A stretch of 64,000 nucleotides of DNA from Pseudomonas sp. FP453 (GCF_030687495.1 NZ_CP117435.1:496001-560000); one strand, 5' to 3'. Shown: positions 8,397-16,800, numbered from the stretch's first letter. Numbers and translations are program-made. Notes: a model not told the origin generated them from the sequence alone.

Positions 8397-9315
8397 CGGT
8401 CTTCCAGAAAGGGTAAAAGTTGAACCATTGTTGGGGCGCTTCCAGGCAGAACTGGCCCAGGCGTGCGGCGTAGCGCGCGGTCCACAGGGCTATGACCTGC
8501 TCGCGGGTATTACGTTTCCATTCGATCAAATCGGCGAAAGGCTCGATGGTCAGGCGATAGCGGCTTTTGTGCTTGAGGCACATCAGCAGGTTCACCGGGC
8601 ATTTGAGCAAGCCGGCCAGCAGCCACGGGCCTTGGGGGAAGGCGGCGGCGTGGCCGAGGAAGTCCACGCGCACCGTGCGCCCGCCGTGCAGCGGCACGCG
8701 GTCGCCGGCGATGGCCAGCCATTCGCCGTCATCCAGGCGCTGGCTGAGCAGCAGCATGGTGGCCGGGTCCAGTTCGCTGACCTGGATCAGGCGCAAGTGC
8801 GTCGCCCCGGCTTCGCCGAGCAGGCGGTTGAATTGTTCGGCGTGCTTGGTGTGCACCAGCACGTTCATGGTTACTTGTTCGCCAATCTCGGCGAGGGCGC
8901 GGCACACTTCGAGGTTGCCCAGGTGCGCGCCCACCAGCATCTGCCCGCGCTCGCCGCGCAGTTGCCCGCGCAACTTGGCCGGGTCGTTGATCTCGATCTG
9001 TTCCAGGCGCAGCTTGCCGTTCCACACGTCGAGTTTGTCGAGCAGGGAGTCGGCGAAGGCCATGAACTGGCCGAACACGCGCTTGTGGCTGGGGCGCAGG
9101 TCATCACGCCCGCTCCACTCGGCCAGGCGCTGCTGGTATTGCCAGGCGCTGTGGCGTGCGGTGCGGCCGAACAGGAAGAAGTACAGGACGATGGCGTACA
9201 GCAGCGGGCTCAACACGCGGCGGCCAAGGACCTTGGCGGCGAACGCGGTGAGTTTCATCAGCAGGAAGCTGCCGCGCTCCTCGCGATCGGCCCAGTGCTT
9301 GGTGCTGTCGCTCAT
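8380..9315 (-). CDS. LpxL/HtrB-type lipid acyltransferase
   Basis: About 311 residues with an N-terminal membrane anchor (LLYAIVLYFFLFG) and the LpxL-family active-site block AHLGNLE, where the His and acidic residue form the HxxxxD/E pair. In aryl polyene clusters such enzymes are thought to move acyl groups onto a glycerol- or sugar-based lipid anchor; here the acyl donor would be the carrier-bound polyene or a fatty acid. The ATG at 9315 overlaps the glycosyltransferase stop by ATGA. A longer upstream frame exists but has no recognisable sequence. Confidence 0.8.
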   Translation of the reverse strand: MSDSTKHWADREERGSFLLMKLTAFAAKVLGRRVLSPLLYAIVLYFFLFGRTARHSAWQYQQRLAEWSGRDDLRPSHKRVFGQFMAFADSLLDKLDVWNGKLRLEQIEINDPAKLRGQLRGERGQMLVGAHLGNLEVCRALAEIGEQVTMNVLVHTKHAEQFNRLLGEAGATHLRLIQVSELDPATMLLLSQRLDDGEWLAIAGDRVPLHGGRTVRVDFLGHAAAFPQGPWLLAGLLKCPVNLLMCLKHKSRYRLTIEPFADLIEWKRNTREQVIALWTARYAARLGQFCLEAPQQWFNFYPFWKTDDHAS

Positions 9316-10046
9316 GCCTGCCACCGCCGCCACAGGATCATCGGCGAGCGCACCAACATGCCGAAGAACAAGCGGGTGTGCATCGCCGAGATGCGCACGT
9401 TGTCGCGGAACAGGCGGAAGTGCGACAGGCCGTCCGCCGGGTAATGCACGCGGGTCGGCAGCCAGCGCATCGGCTGGTTGCGCCAGGCCAGGCGCACGAG
9501 GATGTCGGAGTCGAAATCCATGCGCGTGCCGATGTAGGCCGAGTCCATCAGCGCCAGCGTGGGGGGCAGCGGGTACACGCGAAAGCCGCACATGGAGTCG
9601 CGGATCTGCAGCGACAGGGTGTTGATCCACACCCATACGTGGGTCAGGTAGCGCGCGTAGAGGCGACCTTTGGGCACGCTCTCGTCGTATTCGGGGTAGC
9701 CGCAGATGATTGCGCTGGGGTGGGTGCGAGAGGCGTCGAGGAAGGTGTCGACGTCGCGCAGGTCGTGCTGGCCGTCGGCGTCCACTTGCAGGGCGTGGCT
9801 GAAGCCCAGGCGCGCGGCTTCGCGGAAACCGGCCATGACCGCGCCGCCCTTGCCCTGATTGCTCGGCAGGGTCAGCAAGGTGACGTTATCCAGGGTTGCC
9901 AGTTGTGCAAGCACTGCCGCGCACGTTGGGCTGCTGCCGTCGTCTACCAGCAGGCAGGGCAGGCCGCTGTCGAGCAGGCTGCGGACTACGGCCGGGACGG
10001 CGGCTTCGTGGTTGTAGACCGGGATCAGGGCGCAGGGCTTATGCAT
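9312..10046 (-). CDS. family 2 glycosyltransferase
   Basis: A 244-residue GT2 domain: the N-terminal ALIPVYNHEAAVPAV nucleotide-sugar fold, LLVDDGSS, and the metal-binding DxD in QVDADGQHD. No membrane segments are obvious, so it resembles the dolichyl-phosphate-sugar synthase type. It may add a sugar between the polyene and its lipid anchor, which is inferred from the neighbours only. The ATG at 10046 overlaps the end of the ligase-dehydratase gene by eight bases. Confidence 0.85.
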   Translation of the reverse strand: MHKPCALIPVYNHEAAVPAVVRSLLDSGLPCLLVDDGSSPTCAAVLAQLATLDNVTLLTLPSNQGKGGAVMAGFREAARLGFSHALQVDADGQHDLRDVDTFLDASRTHPSAIICGYPEYDESVPKGRLYARYLTHVWVWINTLSLQIRDSMCGFRVYPLPPTLALMDSAYIGTRMDFDSDILVRLAWRNQPMRWLPTRVHYPADGLSHFRLFRDNVRISAMHTRLFFGMLVRSPMILWRRWQA

Positions 10047-11709
10047 CGACGGTCTCCAGCAAAATCCGCCCACTGGAGCAGGCCGCGTCGCCATTGCGAT
10101 AGGTGAAGTACAGCTTGCTGCGTTCCTGATCAAAGCGCAGGTGCAGTTCGACCGCGTCGCCCGGGCGCACCAGTTGCTGGAACTTGAGCACTTCCATCCC
10201 GGCGAAGGTCGCGGGCAAGTCGAGCAGTTGCTGGCCGAGGTTGAACGCCCATTCGATCTGCACCACGCCCGGCAACACCGGCGTGACCGGGAAGTGGCCG
10301 CTGAAGTAGGCGAGGTCCGGCGGGATGCTCAGTTGCAAGGTCCACTCGCCGTTGGCTTCGACTTGCTCCAATACTTCCGGCGCCTTTGGCCGTGGCGCCA
10401 GCAGCAACGCCTCGACTTGGGCTTGGGGCAGTTTGCCTTGGCTGTTGAGCGGCAGCTGGCGCAGTAAGCGCCAGCGACGCGGCAGCGCCAGGGCTTCGCA
10501 GTGTTGGCTCAGATGCTGGCGCAGGGTTTGGGTCAGCGTGCGCCGGCCCTGATTGCGCAAGGCATGCAGGCCCTCGGCGCTCAGCACCACCAATGCACCG
10601 AGTGACGCGCGGTTTTCCTGTACCACGCCCAAGCGGGTTTCGGCGACCCACGGGTGGGCCATCAGCGCTTGTTCGAGCATGGGCAGGGAGATGCGTTTTT
10701 CTTCCAGCTTGACGATGCGGTCCAGGCGCCCGAGCAGTTCGAAGCGGCCATCGGCGTGGATGCGCGCGGCGTCGGCGGTCTGTTCGACATGCCCGGCGGG
10801 CAGGTAGGGCGAAGCGATGCGCAGGGCGCCGTCGGCGTCCTGGCTCAACTCCACGTCGGCGAACGGCTGCCAGGGCTGCGCGCCCTGGCGCCAGGCGATG
10901 CCGCCGGTTTCCGAGCTGCCGAGGATTTCCGTCGGCCATTGCTGCAGGCGGTCGTACAGCTCGCCAGCGGCTTCGATGGGCAACGCGCCGCCGGAGGAAA
11001 ACACCCGCGACACCTGGCTCAGCGCCGGCCAGTCGAGGTTGTCGCCCATGCGCTTGAGCAGCGCCGGGCTGGCGACCCAGGCGAATTGTGGGTGTTCGCG
11101 GCTGGCGCGCTGCAAGTCCTCGGGAAAGGCCAGTTGCTTGCGCACAAAGGCGCGCCCGGCGCACAGCGGCCACAGCACGCGGAACAGCAGGCCGTAGATA
11201 TGTTGGGTGGCGACGCTGCCGATGATGCAGGCGCCTTTCAAGTCTGCGCCCCACAGGGTTTCCAGGGCGTCGACTTCGTTGGCCAGTTGGCGCAGGGACT
11301 TGTCGATGCGCTTGGGCTCGCCGCTGGAGCCGGAGGTGCACAGGCTCAGTTGGCAGGCGTCGAGGTCCAGCGCCGCTGCGCTCAACGGCGCTTGATACAG
11401 CGCGTCGAGGTGCGTCGCGTCGGTCAACCAGGCGTCGACGGCAGTGTCCCAGCGTTGGTGGGTTTGCGCTTGCAGGTCGGCCGGCAGCAGCACGCTGACC
11501 CCGGCGCGCCAGGCACCCAGCAGGGCAATCGCCAGGAGACCGGCGTCTTCCAGGTGCACGGCGACGCGCTGGATACCGCGCGCGCGCAGCCCCGCCGCGA
11601 GGCTCAGGGACTGTTCCCACAGCTGGGCGTGATTCATCGCAGGTTCGGTGGTGACCGGACGCTGCTCCAGCGGCTCAAGCAGCAAGTGCTCAAGTTTCAA
11701 CCCATTCAT
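10039..11709 (-). CDS. AMP-dependent acyl-ligase fused to hot-dog dehydratase
   Basis: About 556 residues in two parts. Residues 1 to about 440 are an adenylate-forming ligase: P-loop [33 protein letters not shown], and the C-terminal lysine motif NSQGKLPQ. Residues about 450-556 form a FabA/FabZ-like hot-dog domain with the [14 protein letters not shown] catalytic-His motif. The ligase would activate the aromatic starter for loading on a carrier protein, and the second domain would dehydrate 3-hydroxyacyl intermediates. In enterobacterial aryl polyene clusters these are separate neighbouring genes. The ATG at 11709 overlaps the upstream stop by ATGA. Confidence 0.85.
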   Translation of the reverse strand: MNGLKLEHLLLEPLEQRPVTTEPAMNHAQLWEQSLSLAAGLRARGIQRVAVHLEDAGLLAIALLGAWRAGVSVLLPADLQAQTHQRWDTAVDAWLTDATHLDALYQAPLSAAALDLDACQLSLCTSGSSGEPKRIDKSLRQLANEVDALETLWGADLKGACIIGSVATQHIYGLLFRVLWPLCAGRAFVRKQLAFPEDLQRASREHPQFAWVASPALLKRMGDNLDWPALSQVSRVFSSGGALPIEAAGELYDRLQQWPTEILGSSETGGIAWRQGAQPWQPFADVELSQDADGALRIASPYLPAGHVEQTADAARIHADGRFELLGRLDRIVKLEEKRISLPMLEQALMAHPWVAETRLGVVQENRASLGALVVLSAEGLHALRNQGRRTLTQTLRQHLSQHCEALALPRRWRLLRQLPLNSQGKLPQAQVEALLLAPRPKAPEVLEQVEANGEWTLQLSIPPDLAYFSGHFPVTPVLPGVVQIEWAFNLGQQLLDLPATFAGMEVLKFQQLVRPGDAVELHLRFDQERSKLYFTYRNGDAACSSGRILLETVDA

Positions 11710-12251
11710 ACGCGGCCTCGAACCCTTTGTCGTACCAGCCATTCCACGGCAAACAACAGCCCCATCAGCCCGTAGGCGATCAGGCCGTTGTACAACGTCC
11801 ACCAGCTCAGCGGCGCCCACAGGGTGAGGGCGGCGGCGAGCAGGCCATTACACAGAAAAAACGCGCTCCAGACCACGGTGACCTGGCGCGTATACACAAT
11901 CGCGTGGGGCGGTAGCTGCGGGTCGGTCATGCGCGCCAGGCGTTCCACCATCGGCGGGCCGTATTTCAGGCTCAGGCCAAACAGCGCCAGCATGAACGCG
12001 CTGACCAGGCTCGGGTACCAGCGCAGCAGGTGCGGGTTGTCGAACCAGGCCAGCAGCAGGCAGAACACGATCACCGCCAGCGCCATCCAGCGGCTGCCGG
12101 GGCGCCGGGCGCCGGTAACCGCGCGCAACAGCCACAGGCTGCCCAGCAGCAGGCCGAATTGCCACGGTGCAAAGTGCTCGGTGCCGTAATACACCGCAAA
12201 GGGGTACAGCAGCCCCGCCAACAACAGGCCAAGGCCGATCAGCCGGCTCAT
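11706..12251 (-). CDS. COG4648-type integral membrane protein
   Basis: A 181-residue protein with about five or six hydrophobic segments (LIGLGLLLAGLLYPFAV at the N-terminus, others around residues 35-70, 85-95 and 125-160). It matches the predicted membrane proteins found between the carrier protein and ligase genes of aryl polyene clusters. Its function is unknown; scaffolding the soluble enzymes at the inner membrane is one possibility. It overlaps the carrier protein stop by ATGA and the ligase start by ATGA. Confidence 0.75.
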   Translation of the reverse strand: MSRLIGLGLLLAGLLYPFAVYYGTEHFAPWQFGLLLGSLWLLRAVTGARRPGSRWMALAVIVFCLLLAWFDNPHLLRWYPSLVSAFMLALFGLSLKYGPPMVERLARMTDPQLPPHAIVYTRQVTVVWSAFFLCNGLLAAALTLWAPLSWWTLYNGLIAYGLMGLLFAVEWLVRQRVRGRV

Positions 12252-12502
12252 GCGGCGGGTTGCACCAGGCGGTACACCGCCTCAACCACGTCGTCCACGG
12301 TACGCACGGCCTTGAACTCTTCGGCGGCGATCTTCTTGCCGGTCTGGCGCTTGATATGGTCGATCAAGTCCACGGCGTCGATGCTGTCGATTTCCAGGTC
12401 CTGGTACAGGTTGGCGTCAAGGGTGACGCGTTCCGGCGCCAGTTCAAACAGTTCCACCAGGGCGTCGCGCAAGGTGTTGAAAATATCGTCACGAGTTTGC
12501 AT
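12248..12502 (-). CDS. acyl carrier protein (second of pair)
   Basis: An 84-residue acidic four-helix carrier protein with the phosphopantetheine site DLEIDSIDAVDL, Ser in the DS(I/L) context. It starts MQTRDDIFNT, nine bases after the end of the other carrier protein, and overlaps the membrane protein by ATGA. Aryl polyene systems use two carrier proteins that are not equivalent: typically one holds the growing polyene and the other may serve the lipid-anchor acyl chemistry. Which is which cannot be told here. Confidence 0.85.
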   Translation of the reverse strand: MQTRDDIFNTLRDALVELFELAPERVTLDANLYQDLEIDSIDAVDLIDHIKRQTGKKIAAEEFKAVRTVDDVVEAVYRLVQPAA

Positions 12503-12511
12503 GGTAGGGTC

Positions 12512-12781
12512 TCAAGCTGCCTGTCGGGCCGTGACGAACGCCGCAAGGCTGGCCACGTTGGTGAAGTGATTGCGGGTGTCCTTGGCGTCGGCATCGATCT
12601 TGATGCCGTACTTTTTCTGGATCGCCAGGCCCAGTTCCAGGGCGTCTACCGAATCCAGGCCCAGGCCTTCGCCGAACAGGGTTTGGTCGCTACCAATGTC
12701 GTCGACGCTGATGTCCTCAAGGCCCAGGGCCTCGATGATCAGCGTCTTTATGTCGTACTCAAGGCTGTTGCTGTCGCTCAT
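12512..12781 (-). CDS. acyl carrier protein (first of pair)
   Basis: An 89-residue carrier protein with the phosphopantetheine attachment site EGLGLDSVDALELG. The start is taken at MSDSNSLEYD (12781), which overlaps the acyltransferase stop by 23 bases. An upstream ATG adding ten residues lacks homologous sequence. It differs clearly from the second carrier protein, which argues for separate partners in the pathway. Confidence 0.85.
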   Translation of the reverse strand: MSDSNSLEYDIKTLIIEALGLEDISVDDIGSDQTLFGEGLGLDSVDALELGLAIQKKYGIKIDADAKDTRNHFTNVASLAAFVTARQAA

Positions 12782-13571
12782 CTTCGGCGAGCTCCTTAAT
12801 AAAATAGTCATGCAGGTAATCGTTGAGCTTGCGTGAAGCCTGGGGCGCGGGCCCCAGTGTGGCGAACGCCTGTGGTTCTATATCGGCACCCACGCGCAAA
12901 CTGAAGTGAAAGCGGCGTTTGGGGATGCGATACCAGGGCTCGGCCTTGGTCAGTGTGGTGGGGCTGACCTTGATCACCACCGGGGTGACGATTGTCGCAC
13001 CGCGCAGTGCAATGGCGGCGCCCCCGCGATGAAAGGCGGGCGCCGCGCCGGGCGTGGTGCGGGTGCCTTCGGGGAAGATGATCAGGGTCTGGCCGTCGCG
13101 CAGGGCGTCGGCGGCGGCGTCGAGCATGTCGGCGCTGCCGTCATTGCTGATGTAGCCGGCGTCGCGCACCGGGCCACGCATGAACGGGTTCTGGAACAGG
13201 CTCTGCTTGACCACGCAGTTGGTCTGGCGCATCAGGCCGATGAGGAACACCACGTCGATCAGCGACGGGTGGTTGGCCACGATCATCTGCCCCGGGCGAC
13301 CGAGTTTTTCCGCACCTTCGACGCTGTAGGTGAGGATGCCCAGGCGGTACATCAGGCGAATGAAAAACCAGAACAGGCAACTGATGGTGTGGCGCGCACG
13401 TCGCTGATGCTGCCTGGCATCGCCCGGCAGGCAACTGAGCAGCGGGAACACCAGCAAGCGCAGGCACAGGCCGCCGACGCCAAAGGTCAGGAAGCTGATG
13501 GCGGTCGCGAACAGGCGCCAATAGTAGGCCTGCCGTGGCTTGTCGGTGATTACTTGCGTTGCCAGTTCCAT
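12759..13571 (-). CDS. PlsC-type lysophospholipid acyltransferase
   Basis: A 270-residue membrane-bound acyltransferase. A hydrophobic stretch (LFATAISFLTFGVGGLCLRL) and a second near residue 70 precede the catalytic block ANHPSLIDVVFL (HxxxxD). The glycerophosphate-binding block FPEGTRTTPG follows. It would acylate the lipid anchor of the polyene product. The start at MELATQVITD (13571) overlaps the upstream gene by 22 bases. Confidence 0.85.
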   Translation of the reverse strand: MELATQVITDKPRQAYYWRLFATAISFLTFGVGGLCLRLLVFPLLSCLPGDARQHQRRARHTISCLFWFFIRLMYRLGILTYSVEGAEKLGRPGQMIVANHPSLIDVVFLIGLMRQTNCVVKQSLFQNPFMRGPVRDAGYISNDGSADMLDAAADALRDGQTLIIFPEGTRTTPGAAPAFHRGGAAIALRGATIVTPVVIKVSPTTLTKAEPWYRIPKRRFHFSLRVGADIEPQAFATLGPAPQASRKLNDYLHDYFIKELAEDERQQQP

Positions 13572-14266
13572 ACGCGGTTCTTCCAGGCATGTTGGCAGGC
13601 GCCTTGCTCGGTAAGCAGGGTGCGCAGCAGGTTCAGGGCGTGGGGCCACTGGGTTTGAGTGGGTTGGACCGTGGCGGTGCGCAGTTCCAGCTGCCACTCG
13701 TCGCCCGGCGTCAGCAGCAGGCCGAGGGCGTAGGGGAACGGCACGTCCTTGATCCAGCTGGCGTAGGCCTCGGGTGGCTGTTCTTCGGTGATTACCAGCA
13801 ATACGGCCGGGGCGCCTTCGTTGAGCAGCGCGGCGGCCTCCAGCAAGCCGTGTTCCAGGCCGTCGCCGGCGGCGGCGAGGGCGGTCATTTCGCTGGTTTC
13901 ATTGCGCAGGATCGACCACAGCCCAATCACCGCGTTATGCACCGACAGGCTGAACTGGGTCGGCGACAGGGGCTGGTCGTTGGCCAGGTCGCTGAGGATG
14001 TCGAGGGTGCGCGGGGTTTCGCCATGCCGGGAGATGAACACCAGCGGCAGATCCTGCAAGCCTTCGGCCAATGGCCAGCCGACGCTGAACGCCATGCGTG
14101 CCAGGCGGCTCAGGCGACGGCGCTGCATCGCTGGCAGAAATGACACGTCGGGGGAGGCGTCGCTGGCGGGAATGACCACTGGGGCCTTGCTCCAGGCCAG
14201 CCAGTCTTGCGCGCAGTCGAGACCAGGGGCCCAGGCGCGCCATTGGGCGATGTTGAAATTGATCAC
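13550..14266 (-). CDS. ketosynthase-like chain-length factor, first gene of the cluster
   Basis: A 238-residue protein that resembles only the N-terminal half of a condensing enzyme. The place of the usual TACSS nucleophile reads LSVHNAVIG, so the catalytic Cys is absent. In aryl polyene systems such a protein pairs with a true ketosynthase and sets chain length. The start is a GTG at 14266 with only a weak ribosome site. The family usually begins M(x)NF.IA.W.AWAPG, which this start reproduces, supporting the choice. It is the first gene of the operon, so the promoter should lie in 14267-14615. Confidence 0.8.
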   Translation of the reverse strand: MINFNIAQWRAWAPGLDCAQDWLAWSKAPVVIPASDASPDVSFLPAMQRRRLSRLARMAFSVGWPLAEGLQDLPLVFISRHGETPRTLDILSDLANDQPLSPTQFSLSVHNAVIGLWSILRNETSEMTALAAAGDGLEHGLLEAAALLNEGAPAVLLVITEEQPPEAYASWIKDVPFPYALGLLLTPGDEWQLELRTATVQPTQTQWPHALNLLRTLLTEQGACQHAWKNRVWNWQRK

Positions 14267-14615
14267 TGAGAGGTTATCCCGCCCCTGCGGGCTTCCATGT
14301 GCGGCCGTTGGCCCCGAATACCGGGACAGGGAACAATGGCCGAATGGCGCGCATTATCCCGGTGCTGCGGGGTTCTAGCAAACTTTGGTAATGAATTGTT
14401 CAAGGTTGATTACAAATGGCCCGGAAAGATTTACAGATTGTCGGTTACCCGGAATCAGATTGGATTGTCGGACTGTTCTGTTTAATTTGTCGGCGGCATA
14501 TGACAGTCGGCGCTCCAATCGCCTGTGATGCTGTAAGTGCGTGGATGAACAAGGTAGCTAACAGGCGCTTTTGCCCTCTACACTCGGGCATTCATTGATA
14601 CACGGAGGTTTTTCC
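14267..14615. promoter_or_regulatory. divergent intergenic region, aryl polyene cluster / parA-like gene
   Basis: A 349-base region without a convincing gene, richer in AT than the flanks around 14380-14470. It must hold the promoter of the minus-strand cluster and that of the parA-like gene. On the minus strand, TTGAAC followed 17 bases later by TGCTAG (within about 14374-14402) is a weak sigma-70-like candidate. A short GC hairpin (CCCGC/GCGGG) lies near 14280-14293 in the leader of the cluster. On the plus strand, GGAGGT at 14604-14609 is a good ribosome site for the parA-like gene. Confidence 0.4.
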
Positions 14616-15386
14616 ATGCGGCGTGTGGTGTTCAATCAGAAAGGCGGCGTTGGCAAATCCAGCATTGCCTGCAACCTGGCGGCGGTCAGCGCCAGCGAAG
14701 GCTATCGAACCCTGTTGGTGGACCTCGATGCACAAGCCAACTCAACCCAGTACCTCACCGGGCTGACGGGCGACGACATCCCCATGGGGATCGCGGATTT
14801 TTTCAAGCAAACCCTGTCTTCCGGGCCGTTTTCGAAGAAGAACAAGGTGGATATCTACGAAACGCCCTTCGATAACCTGCATGTGGTCACCGCCACCGCC
14901 GAGCTGGCAGACCTGCAGCCCAAGCTTGAGGCCAAGCACAAGATCAACAAGCTGCGAAAGCTGTTGGACGAGTTGAGCGAAGATTACGACCGGATCTACC
15001 TGGACACCCCGCCAGCGCTGAACTTCTACGCGGTCTCGGCGTTGATCGCCGCTGATCGCGTGCTGATCCCCTTCGATTGCGACAGCTTCTCGCGCCAGGC
15101 GCTGTACGGCCTGCTGGCTGAGATCGAAGAGTTGAAGGAGGACCACAACGAAGGCCTTGAGGTTGAAGGGATCGTGGTCAACCAGTTCCAGGCCCGGGCG
15201 ACGCTGCCGCAGCAGATGCTCGATGAGTTGATTGCCGAGGGGTTGCCGGTGCTGCCGGTGTACCTGGCCAGTTCGGTGCGCATGCGCGAGTCGCACCAGG
15301 AGAGCAAGCCGCTGATCCACCTGGACCCACGGCATAAGTTGACCCAGCAGTTTGTGGAGTTGCATAACCTGCTGGAAAGCGCCTGA
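14616..15386 (+). CDS. orphan ParA-family ATPase
   Basis: A 256-residue P-loop ATPase with the deviant Walker A motif [10 protein letters not shown] at residues 7-16, the [10 protein letters not shown] switch segment near 42, and a Walker B-like region around [10 protein letters not shown]. This is the ParA/Soj group that segregates DNA or positions cell components. No parB or DNA-binding partner lies next to it, and it stands alone between the aryl polyene promoter and a REPIN, so its cargo is unknown. The ATG at 14616 has GGAGGT six bases upstream. An earlier in-frame ATG lacks this. Confidence 0.85.
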   Translation: MRRVVFNQKGGVGKSSIACNLAAVSASEGYRTLLVDLDAQANSTQYLTGLTGDDIPMGIADFFKQTLSSGPFSKKNKVDIYETPFDNLHVVTATAELADLQPKLEAKHKINKLRKLLDELSEDYDRIYLDTPPALNFYAVSALIAADRVLIPFDCDSFSRQALYGLLAEIEELKEDHNEGLEVEGIVVNQFQARATLPQQMLDELIAEGLPVLPVYLASSVRMRESHQESKPLIHLDPRHKLTQQFVELHNLLESA

Positions 15387-15410
15387 TCTCGAATGCCACA
15401 CCATTCCCCT

Positions 15411-15480
15411 GTGGGAGCTGGCTTGCCTGCGATAGCTGTAGTGAATTCAACACTGTCATCGCAGGCAAGCCAGCTCCCAC
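15411..15480. repeat. REPIN (AT-variant REP pair)
   Basis: Inverted REP halves 15411-15433 and 15458-15480 of the GTGGGAGCTGGCTTGCCTGC type around a 24-base loop. It lies directly after the parA-like gene and may act as a 3' structure for it. It is almost identical to the REPIN at 16058-16127. Confidence 0.9.
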
Positions 15481-15599
15481 ATTTTTTTGCATTCCAGAAC
15501 GGGATTTGGATATGTCCTACTGATGCTGTAGGACAGGTCTGGCAATAGGGCATGAGCCTTGTATCGTTGCCTACGCGTACGCCAGAATCCGCCGGCTTG

Positions 15600-15823
15600 T
15601 GCGTCTGGAGGGGTGTCTCTTAAGGTTCGCCGGTCGCTGAATGTTCAGTGATCGGGTTTAGTAGCCCGTGGTGAGACGTACAGCAATTCTCCATTTGATG
15701 GTGGCTGTACGGAGGGCGCTTTCGGGCGCGCCGGTTGTGTCTCCCCGGTCTACTAACCTGCGTACAGCTGCCACCCTCTGTTTAGTAGCGGTCGGTTGCG
15801 GCTCCATTCTCCGGAGACGATCC
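15600..15823 (+). promoter_or_regulatory. structured RNA leader candidate before DUF6124-like gene
   Basis: A hairpin at 15630-15655 has eleven pairs, two of them G-U, closed by loop ATGT. Downstream, CGTACAGC occurs at 15677-15684 and 15761-15768, and its complement GCTGTACG at 15704-15711. The middle arm can pair with either neighbour but not both, a switch-like arrangement. The pairing with the third arm can be extended by GGTG/CACC across a bulge. A ribosome site GGAG at 15812-15815 precedes the ATG. What it would sense is unknown. Confidence 0.45.
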
Positions 15824-16039
15824 ATGGCTAATCTTTATTCTGTTACCCCCAACCTCCCCACCGAAACCCTCGTCCTCAACAGCTACGAGACCTTCTCTAG
15901 CGTGCGCACCTTATTGCTCAGCCTTTCCAACGACCTCACCGGCGAACACCGCGACGTGGCCCTGGCGATCCACCAATTAAGCGAGCTAGGCGTACTGCTG
16001 GTCGGCCAGATGATGGACCGCGAAGCCCCACTGCCCTAA
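15824..16039 (+). CDS. small DUF6124-like protein
   Basis: A 71-residue soluble protein, MANLYSVTPNLPTETLVLNS then YETFSSVRTLLLSLSNDL and AIHQLSELGVLLVGQMMD. It looks like the C-terminal portion of the small DUF6124-type proteins that pseudomonads carry in many copies; the assignment is from memory of the family and is not firm. No function is known. GGAG eight bases upstream supports the ATG. It sits behind a long structured leader and between two near-identical REPINs. Confidence 0.7.
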   Translation: MANLYSVTPNLPTETLVLNSYETFSSVRTLLLSLSNDLTGEHRDVALAIHQLSELGVLLVGQMMDREAPLP

Positions 16040-16057
16040 ACCTGCAATGCGGTCTCT

Positions 16058-16127
16058 GTGGGAGCTGGCTTGCCTGCGATAGCTGCAGTGAATTCAACAC
16101 TGCAATCGCAGGCAAGCCAGCTCCCAC
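16058..16127. repeat. REPIN (AT-variant REP pair)
   Basis: Inverted REP halves 16058-16080 and 16105-16127, 70 bases overall, with a loop differing from the 15411 element by only a few bases. It lies between the DUF6124-like gene and trxC, which converge on it. Confidence 0.9.
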
Positions 16128-16138
16128 ATTTGACCGGG

Positions 16139-16573
16139 TTACACGCCTTGGCTGCGCAGCCAGGCCATCAACTGCGGCAACGGAAACGCCCCACTCTGGC
16201 GCGCCACTTCGCGGCCGTTCTTGAACAAAATCAAACTGGGAATCGAACGAATCCCCAACTGCGCCGACAGCTGCTGATTGGCCTCACTGTCCAGCTTGGC
16301 CAGCCGGCACTTGCCCTCCAGCTGCCCGGCCGCCTGTTCAAACACCGGCGCAAACGATTTGCACGGCCCGCACCATTCGGCCCACACATCCACCAGCAAC
16401 GGCAAATCGCCCTTGATCTGGTTGGCGTAGTCGCCTTGCTTCAGTTCGAAAGGCTTGCTCAGTAAGACCGGCTGCTTGCAGCGCCCGCACTTGGGCGCGT
16501 CGCCCAGGCGTTCGCCGGGGATGCGGTTGAGGCCGTTGCAGTGAGGGCAGGGGATGACGAGAGGTTCGGACAT
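16139..16573 (-). CDS. trxC: thioredoxin 2 (TrxC)
   Basis: A 144-residue cytoplasmic thioredoxin. The N-terminal zinc-finger-like part has two CxxC pairs (IPCPHC and PKCGRCKQ), the mark of thioredoxin 2. The thioredoxin fold follows with the WCGPC active site and the cis-Pro loop RSIPSLILF. It reduces protein disulfides and is commonly linked to oxidative stress. The start at MSEPLVIPCP (16573) is the family start; a longer frame to 16654 has no matching sequence. Confidence 0.95.
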   Translation of the reverse strand: MSEPLVIPCPHCNGLNRIPGERLGDAPKCGRCKQPVLLSKPFELKQGDYANQIKGDLPLLVDVWAEWCGPCKSFAPVFEQAAGQLEGKCRLAKLDSEANQQLSAQLGIRSIPSLILFKNGREVARQSGAFPLPQLMAWLRSQGV

Positions 16574-16741
16574 GGGGGGCTCCAACAAAACAGACCAGGA
16601 AGGTCTTATTTGGAGTCGTTTCCGAGCGTTATCAAGTTCAAGTGGGCGTTGCATATGCTCACAGATTTTTCGGTGGCGATGACGCCTGTCTATCTAGGCT
16701 GCGAAGGCGTGTTCGACAAAGCACCATTGGTCCGTTCGAAG

Positions 16742-16800
16742 CTATAGCAAATTGCGATAGTCAGCGTTCGGGTTTAACCTTGCATAGCAAGATGCGATAG
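16742..16800. promoter_or_regulatory. twin operator candidates of the higBA promoter
   Basis: Two related 19-base sites, CTATAGCAAATTGCGATAG at 16742-16760 and GCATAGCAAGATGCGATAG at 16782-16800. The first is a nearly perfect palindrome (one mismatch pair) and the second a weaker copy. Their centres are 40 bases apart, about four helical turns, and the second ends nine bases before the higB ATG. HigA-type antitoxins autoregulate through such sites. Confidence 0.6.

Noticed and set aside
15411..16127. Spaced near-identical palindromes resembling a tiny CRISPR array
   Set aside because: The units are REP halves in inverted pairs, only two copies, with no regular spacers and no cas genes.
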